Notes: generated from the letters alone by a model not told the origin. Counted from the stretch's first letter, positions 35,577 through 45,545 are shown. The stretch is 64,000 nucleotides of DNA from Halohasta litchfieldiae (GCF_002788215.1 NZ_CP024845.1:1798001-1862000); one strand, 5' to 3'. Made by a program: numbers and translations.

Positions 35577-38018
35577 ATGAAGCCAGCCGAGATCCCCGAG
35601 TTGCCGCCGGGGGTCGACGACCAACTCGCAGGCGAGGGCATCGAGTCGCTGTACCCGCCGCAGGCCGAGGCCGTCGAGGCAGGCCTCACCAAGGGCGAGA
35701 GTCTCGTCGCCTCGGTGCCGACCGCCAGCGGCAAGACCCTTATCGCCGAGTTGGCCATGCTGTCGGCGATCCAGCGCGGTGGGAAGGCCCTCTACATCGT
35801 CCCGCTGCGGGCGCTGGCCAGCGAGAAGAAAACCGAGTTCGAGCGCTGGGAGGAGTACGGCATCTCCGTGGGCGTCTCCACTGGCAACTACGAGTCCAGC
35901 GAGGAGTGGCTGGCGAGTCGAGATATCATCGTCGCGACGAGCGAAAAGGTCGACTCCCTCGTGCGAAACAATGCGGGCTGGATCGACCAACTGTCGTGTG
36001 TCGTGGCCGACGAAGTCCACCTCGTCGACGACCGCAATCGGGGGCCGACCCTCGAAGTCACACTCGCAAAGCTCCGGCGTATTAATCCGGGGCTACAGGT
36101 GGTCGCCCTCTCTGCGACCGTCGGCAACGCCGGAGAGATCGCCGACTGGCTCGACGCGGAACTGGTCCACTCGGAGTGGCGACCCATCGACCTCCGCATG
36201 GGGGTCCATTTCGGCAACGCGATCAACTTCGACGACGGCAGTCAGCGCGAGGTCCCAGTCGACCGAAGCCAGCGACAGACCGAAGCCCTCGTTGGGGACA
36301 CACTGGATGAGGGCGGGTCGACGCTCGTCTTCGTCAACTCCCGGCGGAACGCCGAATCGGCGGCCAAACGACAAGGAGGAGTCGTCGAGCGTCGACTGGA
36401 CGACGACGAGAAAGCCGAACTTCAGGACCTCGCCGAGGAGATTCGAAGCGTCTCCGACACCGAAACGAGTGACGATTTAGCCGACTGCGTCGAGAATGGT
36501 TCGGCGTTCCACCACGCAGGGCTAGCGTCGGAGCATCGGAGCCTCGTGGAAGATGCGTTTCGGGACCGCTTGTTAAAGGTGATCTGTGCGACGCCGACGC
36601 TAGCGGCGGGGGTGAATACGCCGAGTCGACGGGTGATCATCCGGGACTGGCGGCGCTACGACGGCGAGTTCGGCGGGATGAAACCACTTGATGTCTTGGA
36701 GATTCATCAGATGTGTGGCCGGGCAGGTCGACCCGGACTCGATCCCTACGGCGAGGCGGTGCTATTATCGAAGGATGCCGACACGATGGACGAACTGTTC
36801 GAGCGATACGTCTGGGCCGACCCCGAGCCAGTACGATCAAAGCTGGCCGCCGAGCCAGCCCTCCGGACCCACCTCCTGGCGACGATCTCTTCGGGCTTTG
36901 CCAACAGCCGCGAGGGGCTACTTGAGTTCCTAGATGCGACCCTGTATGCGACCCAGACCGGTGACGATGGTCGACTGTCGACGGTGACCGACACCGTCTT
37001 GGACTATCTGGAAGCCAACGACTTCATCGAACGAGAGGACGAGACGATCCGGGCGACGAACATCGGCCACACGGTCTCGCGGCTGTATCTCGATCCGATG
37101 AGCGCCGCCGAGATTATCGATGGCCTCCGGTACGCCGAGGAGGATCGTGGCAAGGATGAGCAGTCGACGGGCGAGAGCCACCGAGAGCGACCCGCCGCCG
37201 AGCCCGAAAAAGTCGAGACCGACGGGTTCGTCTCGGCGAGTGATCTCGTTGGAGACGAAACGGAGGATGAGACAACGGAGACAGAAGCCGAATCCGACGT
37301 CGACGAGACACAACCCCCAGCGCGACCGACCCCGTTGGGGCTCTACCACCTCGTGAGTCGGACGCCGGATATGTACGAACTCTACCTGAAATCAGGGGAC
37401 CGAGAGACGTACACCGAAATCTGCTACGAACACGAAGCGGAGTTCTTGGGTCGGATGCCCTCGGAGTACGAGGACGTGGCGTTCGAAGACTGGCTATCGG
37501 CGCTCAAAACGGCCAAACTGCTCGACGACTGGGCCAGCGAGGTCGACGAAGACCGGATTACCGAGCGCTACGGTGTCGGGCCGGGAGATATTCGCGGGAA
37601 GGTCGAGACCGCCGACTGGCTGCTGGGTGCGGCCGAGCAGCTGGCCGGGACGCTGGAGTTTTCGTCGACGATTGCGGTTCGCGAGGCCAAAAAGCGGATC
37701 GAGTACGGTGTCCGCGAGGAACTGCTTGATCTCGCGGGCGTTCGGAACGTCGGCCGAAAACGTGCCAGACGGCTCTTCGAGGCCGGAATCGAGAGCCGAG
37801 CCGATCTCCGGAACACGGAGAAAGGCGTTGTGTTGGGCGCGCTTCGGGGTCGACGGAAAACCACCGAAACGATTCTCGAAAACGTCGGCCGAGAGGACCC
37901 GTCGCTGGATGGCGTCGACGAGGTCGAAACCGAGACCGCGGCAGTGGCGCGAGAAGACAGGGAGAGTGACTCGGGCGACGAACACAGCGGCGACCAGTCG
38001 AGTTTGGGTGATTTCTGA
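35577..38018 (+). CDS. hel308: Hel308-type DNA helicase
   Basis: An 813-residue superfamily 2 helicase that works at stalled replication forks and in recombination. Motifs seen: Walker [11 protein letters not shown] (residues 45-54), DEVH box (D145-H148), [14 protein letters not shown] (about 181-194), [17 protein letters not shown] (about 380-396) and a C-terminal helix-hairpin-helix ([18 protein letters not shown]). An acidic, charged insertion of about 70 residues (about 518-587) splits the winged-helix/ratchet part, and there is a 50-residue acidic tail. Both are unusual for size. It is followed 16 bases later by cgi121, the usual haloarchaeal arrangement. Confidence 0.94.
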   Translation: MKPAEIPELPPGVDDQLAGEGIESLYPPQAEAVEAGLTKGESLVASVPTASGKTLIAELAMLSAIQRGGKALYIVPLRALASEKKTEFERWEEYGISVGVSTGNYESSEEWLASRDIIVATSEKVDSLVRNNAGWIDQLSCVVADEVHLVDDRNRGPTLEVTLAKLRRINPGLQVVALSATVGNAGEIADWLDAELVHSEWRPIDLRMGVHFGNAINFDDGSQREVPVDRSQRQTEALVGDTLDEGGSTLVFVNSRRNAESAAKRQGGVVERRLDDDEKAELQDLAEEIRSVSDTETSDDLADCVENGSAFHHAGLASEHRSLVEDAFRDRLLKVICATPTLAAGVNTPSRRVIIRDWRRYDGEFGGMKPLDVLEIHQMCGRAGRPGLDPYGEAVLLSKDADTMDELFERYVWADPEPVRSKLAAEPALRTHLLATISSGFANSREGLLEFLDATLYATQTGDDGRLSTVTDTVLDYLEANDFIEREDETIRATNIGHTVSRLYLDPMSAAEIIDGLRYAEEDRGKDEQSTGESHRERPAAEPEKVETDGFVSASDLVGDETEDETTETEAESDVDETQPPARPTPLGLYHLVSRTPDMYELYLKSGDRETYTEICYEHEAEFLGRMPSEYEDVAFEDWLSALKTAKLLDDWASEVDEDRITERYGVGPGDIRGKVETADWLLGAAEQLAGTLEFSSTIAVREAKKRIEYGVREELLDLAGVRNVGRKRARRLFEAGIESRADLRNTEKGVVLGALRGRRKTTETILENVGREDPSLDGVDEVETETAAVAREDRESDSGDEHSGDQSSLGDF

Positions 38019-38034
38019 TGACAGGAGTGTATAA

Positions 38035-38523
38035 ATGAAGCTCGTCGACGGACGCACCGAGATCCAGGACCTAGATAGCTTTTTAAATGAGATCGGACAG
38101 ATTAGCGAGGAGACAGAGTCGACCATCCAGTTGTTCGATGCCGACTACGTGGCTGGGGAGCAACACCTGCGGCGGGCCGCCGAGTTAGCGGGTCGGGCAG
38201 TCGACCGCGGGACGACGATTGCCCGCGAGCCAGCGGTCGAACTCCTGTTGTATGCGGCAGGCCGCCGACAGATCAATCGGGCACTCGAAATGGGGGTCTC
38301 TGAGGGATCGATGGCGGTCGTTGGCGTTGTGGATGGCGGCGATGAGGCTGCCGGAGTAGTTGCAGTCGAGGAGTTGCTTGGGTCGACCGACCCCGTCGAG
38401 TGGGGCGATAGGGAGACCCTCACAACGTTCTTCGATATTGGCGACCCAGAGGTGGGAGTTGTCGACGGGGATATCGAGTCGATTGTCCTCGAACGAGTCG
38501 CGCTGCTGGCGGTCGAACAGTAG
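38035..38523 (+). CDS. cgi121: KEOPS complex subunit Cgi121
   Basis: A 162-residue homologue of Cgi121/TPRKB, a subunit of the KEOPS complex that makes the t6A base in tRNA. It shows IQLFDADYVAGEQHLRRAAELAGRA (about residues 25-49), LLLYAAGRRQINRALEMGVSEG and the C-terminal EWGDRETLTTFFDIGDPEVG. It is 16 bases after hel308, probably co-transcribed. The tRNA gene that follows is on the opposite strand. Confidence 0.9.
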   Translation: MKLVDGRTEIQDLDSFLNEIGQISEETESTIQLFDADYVAGEQHLRRAAELAGRAVDRGTTIAREPAVELLLYAAGRRQINRALEMGVSEGSMAVVGVVDGGDEAAGVVAVEELLGSTDPVEWGDRETLTTFFDIGDPEVGVVDGDIESIVLERVALLAVEQ

Positions 38524-38604
38524 CAATCACACTCGATTTTTGAACCCCCGTGTTTCGACTGGAAAGCTGTTAGGTGTAGTGAATTCGACGGAAAAGACGG
38601 AGTA

Positions 38605-38677
38605 TAGTTCCACCAGGATTCGAACCTGGGTCGTTGCCCCCAGAAGGCAACAGGATTGGCCACTACCCCATGGAACT
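38605..38677 (-). tRNA. tRNA-Gln (anticodon CUG)
   Basis: Read on the minus strand, 73 bases fold as a tRNA: acceptor stem AGTTCCA/TGGAACT plus the discriminator A (38605), D-arm with GGGTAGTGGCC, anticodon stem TTGCC/GGCAA with a 7-base loop TTCTGGG (anticodon CTG), and T-arm CCAGGTTCGAATCCTGG. No intron. The CCA end is not encoded. It lies between cgi121 and purO. Confidence 0.95.
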
Positions 38678-38815
38678 TCGCGCACTCGAAGGAAGCGGGT
38701 GAGTTTACAAAACCGTGTCGGTTCGACAGTCGACTGTGTCGCCGACCCACGGCTCGATGGCACACGGCTCGACCGAATCACCATCTATTAGGTCGACAGC
38801 GAGCCACCACTCTGT

Positions 38816-39409
38816 ATGTACATCGGACGCTTCATCGTCGTCGGCCCGGGACTCGGTGCCTACCGCGTCTCGTCGCGCTCGTTCCCGAACCGCCAGATTA
38901 CCGACCGGGACGGCCTGCTAACCGTCGGTCCAACGTCCGACGCACCCGAAACCGACAACCCATACGTCGGCTACAACTGCGTGCGAACGGTCGACGGACC
39001 AGCGACTGACGGCGAGGTTGCGGTCGTCGGCAACGGCTCCCATGTCGACCCCATCGCCGAAAAGCTGGACCTCGGCTACCCGCCACGGGACGCGCTGGCG
39101 GCGAGCCTGCTCGCACTCGACTACGAGAAAGACGACTACAACACCCCCCGGATCGCCGGTGTTGTCGCCACCGACGAAGCGTATATCGGCACTGTGCGCC
39201 ACGACGCGCTGCTCGTCAAACGAGTCACGGAGCCAACGCTCGTGGCGACCTACGAGGAGAACAGCCCGACAGCCCACGAACTGAAAGCGTCGGATGCCGC
39301 CGGTGCTGCGGCAGAAGTTTATAAGGCCGACTACGAACACGCGGTCTGTGCAGCCGGTGTAACGGTCGACGCCGACGGTGCGACCTACGCCATCGAGAAC
39401 GGCGAGTAG
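38816..39409 (+). CDS. purO: Archaeal IMP cyclohydrolase
   Basis: It closes the ring to form IMP in the last step of purine synthesis, and is the archaeal replacement for the PurH cyclohydrolase domain. The 197-residue protein begins [26 protein letters not shown], with later [10 protein letters not shown] and [15 protein letters not shown], and it has the length of PurO. It ends 31 bases before the convergent NUP gene. Confidence 0.93.
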   Translation: MYIGRFIVVGPGLGAYRVSSRSFPNRQITDRDGLLTVGPTSDAPETDNPYVGYNCVRTVDGPATDGEVAVVGNGSHVDPIAEKLDLGYPPRDALAASLLALDYEKDDYNTPRIAGVVATDEAYIGTVRHDALLVKRVTEPTLVATYEENSPTAHELKASDAAGAAAEVYKADYEHAVCAAGVTVDADGATYAIENGE

Positions 39410-39440
39410 CGACCAGTTTTAAAAAGGCGAGTAGCGCCAA

Positions 39441-40280
39441 TCAGTCGACGAGATCGTCGACGACAGCTGTCCCCACGCGAACCGCGTTTTCGATGCCGAG
39501 ATCGAACACGTCGGCCTCGATGCTCGTGGTTGGATCGCCGCCCGCTGGCTCCCGGTCGAAGTTGGCTGCTGCGCGGATGTTTATATACTGATCGAGCAGG
39601 CCGAACCGTTCGAGCGCCGTGGCGGTCCCGGCATCCTCCATCTCCGTGGTGACGAACCCGTCGACGCCGTAGGAGTCGCAGAGCGCGTCGACCTGTGCGG
39701 CGGTGGCCTCGCCGTGGTACACTTCGTCGCCGCAGACGGTCGTGCCGACGTCGACTTCGGGTGTTCGGCTGTCGTCGTACTGCTGGCGGATCTCGGCTGC
39801 GCGGTCGCTGTCGGCCAGCCGCACCTCGCGGGCGGCCGTTAGCGCGCGGTCGACGAGACCCTCGTCGAGCTGCCAGACGTACTCGCCGGTGAGCCACTGC
39901 ATCCGCCCCGTCGTCTCGCCGATCCGGAGTTTGATGTCCCAGTCGACCACCCGGTCGGCGACGAATACCGAACCAAGGGTTCCGGCGGCGGGTCGACAAC
40001 CGGCGATCCCGACGGTGAGGAGTGTTGCCTCGTCGAGCGCAACGTCGTCGCCCGCCGCAAGCGCGCTGACGGTTGTGGCCGCGGCGCTTTTGCCGATGCC
40101 GGTCGGCGCGAGAGTCAGCCCAGCGTCGGTCGCGTGGTAGATCGGGTGGTCGACGCCAGCGACGTCGAGCTCGCGGTCGAACACGTAGCGGTCGAGCCAC
40201 GGCTCGACCTCGCTTGCCTCGCCGGTATACTCTGCCTCGGTGAACGCTGGAAACACCACGACAGCCGGATGGAGCGTCAT
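39441..40280 (-). CDS. NUP family protein (purine nucleoside permease-like)
   Basis: A 279-residue protein of the NUP family, named for fungal and bacterial purine nucleoside permease. It shows PAVVVFPAFTEAEYTGE, GIAGCRPAAGTLGSVFVADRVVDWDIK, and the C-terminal TTEMEDAGTATALERFG. The fold is soluble and related to nucleoside phosphorylases, so an enzyme rather than a permease is plausible. The ATG at 40280 is chosen over the frame to 40349. A purine role fits the adjacent purO. Confidence 0.8.
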   Translation of the reverse strand: MTLHPAVVVFPAFTEAEYTGEASEVEPWLDRYVFDRELDVAGVDHPIYHATDAGLTLAPTGIGKSAAATTVSALAAGDDVALDEATLLTVGIAGCRPAAGTLGSVFVADRVVDWDIKLRIGETTGRMQWLTGEYVWQLDEGLVDRALTAAREVRLADSDRAAEIRQQYDDSRTPEVDVGTTVCGDEVYHGEATAAQVDALCDSYGVDGFVTTEMEDAGTATALERFGLLDQYINIRAAANFDREPAGGDPTTSIEADVFDLGIENAVRVGTAVVDDLVD

Positions 40281-40339
40281 AGCTGTCGTTCCGCAGTGAG
40301 AGAAAAGAGGCTGTCGACCCAGCGAAACAATCGTGAAAT

Positions 40340-40361
40340 ATTTACTCAAATATTAGTAAAT
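40340..40361. promoter_or_regulatory. Inverted repeat in the divergent NUP/usp region
   Basis: ATTTACT-CAAATATT-AGTAAAT is a perfect 7-bp inverted repeat in an AT-rich patch between the divergent NUP and stress-protein genes. It is well placed to be a shared operator or a pair of TATA-like elements. Confidence 0.35.
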
Positions 40362-40390
40362 TTTTTACGTAGACGCTCCAACACGACAGT

Positions 40391-40468
40391 ATGGGCAGAG
40401 CAAAGAGCGACGCAGCGACAGTCGACAGGGCAGCGATCAACCGGGCACCCCTCTGGGAGAACCGATGA
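40391..40468 (+). CDS. 25-residue ORF overlapping the stress-protein start
   Basis: An ATG at 40391 begins a 25-codon frame (MGRAKSDAATVDRAAINRAP, ending LWENR) whose TGA overlaps the ATG of the universal stress protein as ATGA. This is the usual sign of translational coupling in this genome. It lies after the AT-rich patch at 40332-40374. It could be a leader peptide or a small protein; nothing else supports it. Confidence 0.3.
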   Translation: MGRAKSDAATVDRAAINRAPLWENR

Positions 40469-40923
40469 GTCTCGAAACGGTGCTTGTGACGGTTGAGGAG
40501 GCCAAGACAGCACAGCTCGACGAGCTCGTCGAGACGGCCATCGACATCGCGGGGCCAGCCGGGGCCACCGTCGTTCTGGCACGTGTCTTTTCGAGCGAAG
40601 CATACGAGGACGCCCGCGAGCGGCTCCAGTTCGACCCCAACAGCGAGGTCACACCCAGTGTGGTCGCCAAGCGAAACGTGACCATCCGAGAACTGGGCGA
40701 CACGCTGGCCGACGCTGGGGTCGACTCCACGGTCGAGGCCCGCCTCAGCAACGGCGAGAGTGACGGCGACCGACTCGCCGAACTGGCCGACGAAATCGAC
40801 GCCGACCTCGCTATCATCGGCGGGCGCGGACGGACCCCCGCGGGCAAGGCCGTCTTCGGGTCGACTGCACAGACGCTCATGCTGACTGGGCCCTGTCCGG
40901 TGACGTTCGTCCGGAACGAGTAG
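40465..40923 (+). CDS. Universal stress protein (UspA family)
   Basis: A 152-residue alpha/beta protein with the ATP-binding GGRGRTPAGKAVFGSTAQ motif (G-x2-G-x9-G-S/T type, about residues 119-136) and the ending TGPCPVTFVRNE. UspA proteins bind ATP and help survival in stress, with no single reaction known. It may be coupled to the short frame just upstream. Confidence 0.92.
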   Translation: MSLETVLVTVEEAKTAQLDELVETAIDIAGPAGATVVLARVFSSEAYEDARERLQFDPNSEVTPSVVAKRNVTIRELGDTLADAGVDSTVEARLSNGESDGDRLAELADEIDADLAIIGGRGRTPAGKAVFGSTAQTLMLTGPCPVTFVRNE

Positions 40924-40943
40924 CTACCTCGGCTCGAAACGGG

Positions 40944-42071
40944 CTATATTTTCACCCACTCGCCTCGTTCGTCGGCGCGTTCGATCCCGTCGAGGACCGT
41001 CTGGACGTCGAGGGCGTCCTGGAACGACGGCGAGAAGTTCGACTGATCGGCGACCGCCGAGAGGAACTCGTCGTTTTCGTGGACGAAACTGTGTTCCCAG
41101 CCGATGGTGTGGCCCGGCGGCCACCAGTGGTCGACGTAGGGGTCGGTTTCGTCGGTGACGAGGACGGTTTCGTACCCCCGGTTGTCACCGGTTAGGACTT
41201 CGAGTTCGTTGAGCCGTTCTAAGGAGAACTTCAGGCTGCCCGCCGAGCCGTGGATCTCGATGGTGTGGTCGTTCTTGTGGCCGGTGGCGAACCGCGAAGC
41301 CTCGAAGCTGCCGACCGCGCCGGTTTCGAACTCGGCTTGAGCGGTGTAGGCGTCGTCGACGGTCACTGGTCGGTACTCCTCGATAGCTCCCGCGTCGTCG
41401 TACACTGGGCGTTCGTCGACAAACGTTTCGAGGTGCCCTGAGACGCGTTCGATTCCCCCTACCTGGTCGCCGACGAGGAAGCGCGCGAGGTCGACGGTGT
41501 GGGCTCCGAGATCGCCGAGCGCGCCGGAGCCGGCGAGATCGGCATCCATCCGCCAGGCCCACTCGGCCTCGGGGTCGACGAGCCAGTCTTGGAGGTACCG
41601 TCCCCGGACATGGCGGATCTCGCCGAGCTCGCCCGACTCGATCAGCCGCTTGGCGTACTGGATCGCGGGCAAAAACCGGTAGTTGAACGCACAGCCTGCC
41701 GGCACGTCGGCATCGGCCGCGGCGGCGGCCATCGCTTCGGCGGCCTCCAGCGTCGGTGCAAGTGGTTTCTCACAGAGCACCGCGGTGCCAGCTTCGAGGG
41801 CCGCAATCGAGGGCTCGGCGTGGAGGTGGTTCGGGCCGAGATTGTAGAACACGTCGACTTCCTCAATCACGTCTTCCCAGTCGGTCGCCGTGTGGGCGAA
41901 GCCGAACTGATCGGCGGCCTCGGCGAGGGCATCCTCGTTGCGACCAATGAGCGTGTGGCGTTCGATCTCGGGAGCCTCGGGGAAAAACATCGGCAGGCGA
42001 GCAAGCGCGTTCGAGTGGGCTCTGCCCATAAACCGGTAGCCGAGCATCCCGATTTTCAGTGGTTCGGACAT
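40944..42071 (-). CDS. Gfo/Idh/MocA family dehydrogenase 1
   Basis: A 375-residue NAD(P)-dependent sugar oxidoreductase. N-terminus KIGMLGYRFMGRAHSNAL is the nucleotide-binding fold, CEKPLAPTLEAAEAM (about residues 94-108) holds the EKP motif, and WRMDADLAGSGALGDLGAHTVDL (about 167-189) is the usual catalytic region with GDLGAH. The gene follows the TIM-barrel gene by three bases (same operon) in the sugar locus. The substrate is probably a sugar or inositol derivative, perhaps a disaccharide or its 3-keto form; not provable here. Confidence 0.88.
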   Translation of the reverse strand: MSEPLKIGMLGYRFMGRAHSNALARLPMFFPEAPEIERHTLIGRNEDALAEAADQFGFAHTATDWEDVIEEVDVFYNLGPNHLHAEPSIAALEAGTAVLCEKPLAPTLEAAEAMAAAAADADVPAGCAFNYRFLPAIQYAKRLIESGELGEIRHVRGRYLQDWLVDPEAEWAWRMDADLAGSGALGDLGAHTVDLARFLVGDQVGGIERVSGHLETFVDERPVYDDAGAIEEYRPVTVDDAYTAQAEFETGAVGSFEASRFATGHKNDHTIEIHGSAGSLKFSLERLNELEVLTGDNRGYETVLVTDETDPYVDHWWPPGHTIGWEHSFVHENDEFLSAVADQSNFSPSFQDALDVQTVLDGIERADERGEWVKI

Positions 42072-42074
42072 GGA

Positions 42075-43043
42075 TTACTCCGCCCAGTAGGCATCACCGG
42101 GTGTGGTTTCGAACATGGCCCGCGAGAGGACGTCGACGGCCTTTTCGAGGCCCTCTTTCGAGGTGGTTAGCGAGTCCTCGTGTTCGATAGAGAGTGCGCC
42201 CTCGTAGCCGACCATCCGGAGCGTCGAGACGACGTCCTTCCAGTGACCCTCGCCGTGCCCGTAGCCGATCGAGCGGAACAGCCACGAGCGATTGGCCTCG
42301 TCGGTGTAGTCGGTGGTATCGAGGACGCCCTTCTCGCGGGCCTGTGGCTCGTAGATCTTGGTGTCTTTGGCGTGGAAATGGTGGATCGCATCCTCGTCGC
42401 CAAGGAGCCGGATCGCGTCAGTGACACTGATTCCCTGCCAGTAGAGATGGGAGGGATCGAAGTTGGCACCGATACGCCCGTTTGTCAGCTCGCGGAGTTT
42501 GAGCATCCCGTGAGGTTCGTAGACCAACATATTGGGGTGCATCTCGATAGCGATGTCGACGCCCTGCTCGTCGGCGAACTCGGCGAGTTCGGTCCAGTAG
42601 TTTTCGGCAACGGTCCACTGGTAGTCGTGAGCATCAGCGTGTTCGACCGGCCACGGGGCTGTAACCCAATTTGGGACCTCGTCGTTCGGCCCGCCCGCCG
42701 GGAGGCCCGAAAAGCAGGTGACCGTATTCACGTCGAGCTGGGCGGCCAGCTCGATGGCTTCCCGAAGTTCGGTATCGGCCTCCGCAGCGCGCTCCTCGTC
42801 GGGATGCAGCGGGTTGTTGTGGGTCGCCAACGCGCTAATCGAGAGGTCGTGTTCGTCGAGCAGGTCGAGCAGTTCGGCCTGTGCCTCGGCGTTGTCGAGG
42901 GTGGCCGTCCGGTCGACGTGGTCGTCGCCGGGATAGCCGCCGACGCCGAGTTCGACGCAGTCGACGCCGATCTCGGCGAGATACTCGAAGGTCTCTTCAC
43001 GGGACTGATTACCAAAGGGGACTGTTAGTACACCAAGCTCCAT
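42075..43043 (-). CDS. TIM-barrel sugar isomerase/epimerase
   Basis: A 322-residue protein of the xylose-isomerase-like TIM-barrel family: MELGVLTVPFGNQSREETFEYLAEIGVDCVELG at the start, EMHPNMLVYEPHGMLKLREL (metal-binding E and H), NFDPSHLYWQG, HHFHAKDTKIYEP and the late SIEHEDSLTTSKEGLEKAV. Members isomerise or epimerise keto-sugars or act as 2-keto-myo-inositol dehydratase. It is first in an operon with a Gfo/Idh dehydrogenase. A half-operator TACAACA sits at 43056-43062. Confidence 0.85.
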   Translation of the reverse strand: MELGVLTVPFGNQSREETFEYLAEIGVDCVELGVGGYPGDDHVDRTATLDNAEAQAELLDLLDEHDLSISALATHNNPLHPDEERAAEADTELREAIELAAQLDVNTVTCFSGLPAGGPNDEVPNWVTAPWPVEHADAHDYQWTVAENYWTELAEFADEQGVDIAIEMHPNMLVYEPHGMLKLRELTNGRIGANFDPSHLYWQGISVTDAIRLLGDEDAIHHFHAKDTKIYEPQAREKGVLDTTDYTDEANRSWLFRSIGYGHGEGHWKDVVSTLRMVGYEGALSIEHEDSLTTSKEGLEKAVDVLSRAMFETTPGDAYWAE

Positions 43044-43178
43044 ACACAAATCAACTACAACACCCCGAATAAATGTTTATGAAAGACTTATAGGATGTAT
43101 GAAATATGTGTGTGCTGTGTATCCGTCAGCAAGGAGCCCGGTGGTCGAATAGCGTCAGTACCTCAGCAGTGGGTCTCC

Positions 43179-44273
43179 TTATTTAGGTGAGAGGGCTGGG
43201 ACGGAGTCGGTGTTCAGCGAGACGGCCTCGCCCTGTTCGGACGACCGGTAGATGGCGTCGATGACACGCTGGACGGCGAGTCCCTCGTCGACCGTGTTGC
43301 GCTCGGGTGGGGTTCCCGCCGCGACGTGGTCGAGGAAGTAGCCTACTTCGGCTTTGTGGGTGTCGCTGTTTTGGGTCTGGATCTCGGCGTCAGTCAGATG
43401 GTCGCGTCCGGCCTTACTGCCCTCGTGAATCGTGAGTTCGTGGCTCGCGCGGTCGAACGTGGCTCCGGCTTCGGTACCCCGAAGTACGAACTCGTCGTTG
43501 GTCGGCCGGTTGACCGCCCAGGCGACATCCAGCGAGATCGTCTGGCCTGCCTCGGTCCGAATAAACGCGCTGACCGAGTCGTCGACGTCGAACCCCTCGG
43601 GGCCGATGTCTTCGCCCCACATCTCGACGTAGGCGTAATCCTCGCGGGTCCCGAACTGCGAGCGCGTCGTCCCCGAGACCTCGCTGATCGTTGGGAAATC
43701 GAGGAAGTGGAGCGCGAGATCGATGGCGTGGACGCCGATATCGATCAGCGAGCCGCCACCGGCGACCTCCTTCGAGGTGAACCACGAACCGCGGCCAGGG
43801 ATGCCGCGTCGACGGACGTAGTTGGCCTCGATGTGCGAGAAGTCGCCGAACCGACCCTCGTTTTGGTACTCTTTGACTACCTCAACTGGGGCCGAAAATC
43901 GGTTGTTGAAGCCGACCATGCAGAATCCCTCGGCGGCGTGGGCCGCCTCGACGATTCGCTCGGCGCTTTCGAGGGTGTGGGCGAGCGGCTTTTCCAACAG
44001 CACGTCGCAGCCGGCTTCGAGCGCGGCGACTGCGTACTGCTCATGGAACCGGTTCGGCGTGGTGATGAGCACTGCGTCAGCGGTCTTCAGCAGCTCGGCG
44101 TCGTCTTCGTACGTCGATACATCATACTTTTCGCGGAAGTTCTTGCGGGCCTCGCCGTTGATGTCGACGCCGCCGACAAGCTCCGCTTCTTGATCTTCAA
44201 GTCGGTCCGCGTGGTGGTGTCCGATCCCACCGAGACCGACGATTCCTACCTGTACTGGTGTGTTTGTCGTCAT
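43179..44273 (-). CDS. Gfo/Idh/MocA family dehydrogenase 2
   Basis: A 364-residue NAD(P)-dependent oxidoreductase: VQVGIVGLGGIGHHHADRL, LEKPLAHTLESAERI (EKP motif, about residues 92-106), GGGSLIDIGVHAIDLALH (about 176-193) with the catalytic-type histidine. The frame is open to 44345; the ATG at 44273 (MTTNTPVQVG) is chosen. An operator-like TACTACGGGTGTTGTTA lies 12-27 bases before that start. It lies between the ABC ATPase and the isomerase operon, with gaps large enough for its own promoter. Confidence 0.88.
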   Translation of the reverse strand: MTTNTPVQVGIVGLGGIGHHHADRLEDQEAELVGGVDINGEARKNFREKYDVSTYEDDAELLKTADAVLITTPNRFHEQYAVAALEAGCDVLLEKPLAHTLESAERIVEAAHAAEGFCMVGFNNRFSAPVEVVKEYQNEGRFGDFSHIEANYVRRRGIPGRGSWFTSKEVAGGGSLIDIGVHAIDLALHFLDFPTISEVSGTTRSQFGTREDYAYVEMWGEDIGPEGFDVDDSVSAFIRTEAGQTISLDVAWAVNRPTNDEFVLRGTEAGATFDRASHELTIHEGSKAGRDHLTDAEIQTQNSDTHKAEVGYFLDHVAAGTPPERNTVDEGLAVQRVIDAIYRSSEQGEAVSLNTDSVPALSPK

Positions 44274-44283
44274 TAGAATGTAT

Positions 44284-44301
44284 TTACTACGGGTGTTGTT
44301 A
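44284..44301. promoter_or_regulatory. Operator copy upstream of dehydrogenase 2
   Basis: TTACTACGGGTGTTGTTA matches the full palindrome GTACAACAGGTGTTGTAC at 13 of 18 positions. It lies close to the start of the dehydrogenase gene, so it overlaps its core promoter or 5' leader. See the two other copies at 49103 and 50634. Confidence 0.5.
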
Positions 44302-44362
44302 AGATTCACGTTACCGTGATTGTCAGTGACGGTACCCAAAGTCACCTGTCGAGAGGCTCCGA

Positions 44363-45541
44363 TCAGTCGTCGGTGCTGGGCTCGGCCTCCGATTCCGAGG
44401 CTACCGCTGGATCGGCAATTCCGTGGGAGATCGCCGTTCCCGACGCCGTATCGAAGAGGTGGACCTTACTTCGGTCCAAGACGACCTCCAGCTGTTCGTC
44501 CTCGCCGAGTGTGCTGTCGGGGTCCGTACTCATCAACAGCTGATCGTTGGCCTGTGCGGTATCCATCGAGGTTTCGGCAGCCTCGCTGAGGAGGAGGTAA
44601 ATGAATATCTCGTCGCCCATCGGTTCGAGCACATCGGTCGTGACAGGCATCGCTACTGTCGGATCCGCGAGCGTGTGAGCCTTGCTCGATTCGTAGACAT
44701 CCTCCGGTCGGATACCGAGTGTGATCGACGACCCTACCGTGACGCCGACAGTCGACGGGTCGAAGTCGACAGTGACGTATTCGGACTCGAAGCCGTTGTC
44801 CGTAATCGTCCCTTCGATGAAGTTCATCGACGGCGAGCCAATGAAGCCAGCAACGAACAGGTTTGCGGGTTCGTTGTAACAGACCAACGGTGGGTCGATC
44901 TGCTGGAGTTTGCCGGCGTTGATGACCGCAATCCGGTCGGACATCGTCATCGCCTCGGCCTGATCGTGGGTGACGTAGATGATCGTCGTATCCAGCTCCT
45001 TGTGGAGTCGCTGGAGTTCGGTTCGCATGTGGACACGTAGCTTGGCATCGAGGTTCGCCAGTGGCTCGTCCATCAGGAAGACGTCCGGGTTACGGACAAT
45101 CGCCCGTGCGATGGCGACCCGCTGTCGCTGTCCGCCCGACATTTCCTCGGGCATCCGATCTTGCATGTTTTCGAGCTGGACGATGTCGGCAGCGCGGTCG
45201 ACCCGGCGCTGAATCTCCTCGTCGTCGTATTTGCGGAGCCGGAGGCCGAAACTGATGTTGTCGAAGACGTCCATGTGAGGGAACAGCGCGATGTTCTGAA
45301 ACACCATCGAGATCCCACGGTCCTTCGGCGGGAGGTTCGTGACGTCACGGCCGCTGATGCTGATCGTCCCCTCGGTTGGTTTCGTCAGTCCAGCGATGGT
45401 CTCCATCGTGGTCGACTTGCCACACCCCGAGGGACCGACAAAGGTGACGAACTCGCCGTCCTTGATGTCGAGGTTCATGTCGTCGACTGCCGTTACATCA
45501 TCGTACCGCTTTGTCATGTGTTCGAGTTTAACGTTTCCCAT
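44363..45541 (-). CDS. Sugar ABC transporter ATP-binding protein
   Basis: The 392-residue ATPase of a MalK/UgpC-type importer. It shows Walker A GPSGCGKST (about residues 36-44), Q-loop, signature MSGGQRQRVAIARAI (about 134-148), Walker B VFLMDEPLANLDA, the H-loop VTHDQAEAMTMSDRIAV and a C-terminal TOBE domain of about 130 residues. The start at 45541 (MGNVKLEHMTK) is chosen from a longer frame. It lies four bases after the second permease, in the sugar-import operon. Confidence 0.93.
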   Translation of the reverse strand: MGNVKLEHMTKRYDDVTAVDDMNLDIKDGEFVTFVGPSGCGKSTTMETIAGLTKPTEGTISISGRDVTNLPPKDRGISMVFQNIALFPHMDVFDNISFGLRLRKYDDEEIQRRVDRAADIVQLENMQDRMPEEMSGGQRQRVAIARAIVRNPDVFLMDEPLANLDAKLRVHMRTELQRLHKELDTTIIYVTHDQAEAMTMSDRIAVINAGKLQQIDPPLVCYNEPANLFVAGFIGSPSMNFIEGTITDNGFESEYVTVDFDPSTVGVTVGSSITLGIRPEDVYESSKAHTLADPTVAMPVTTDVLEPMGDEIFIYLLLSEAAETSMDTAQANDQLLMSTDPDSTLGEDEQLEVVLDRSKVHLFDTASGTAISHGIADPAVASESEAEPSTDD

Positions 45542-45545
45542 TGGA

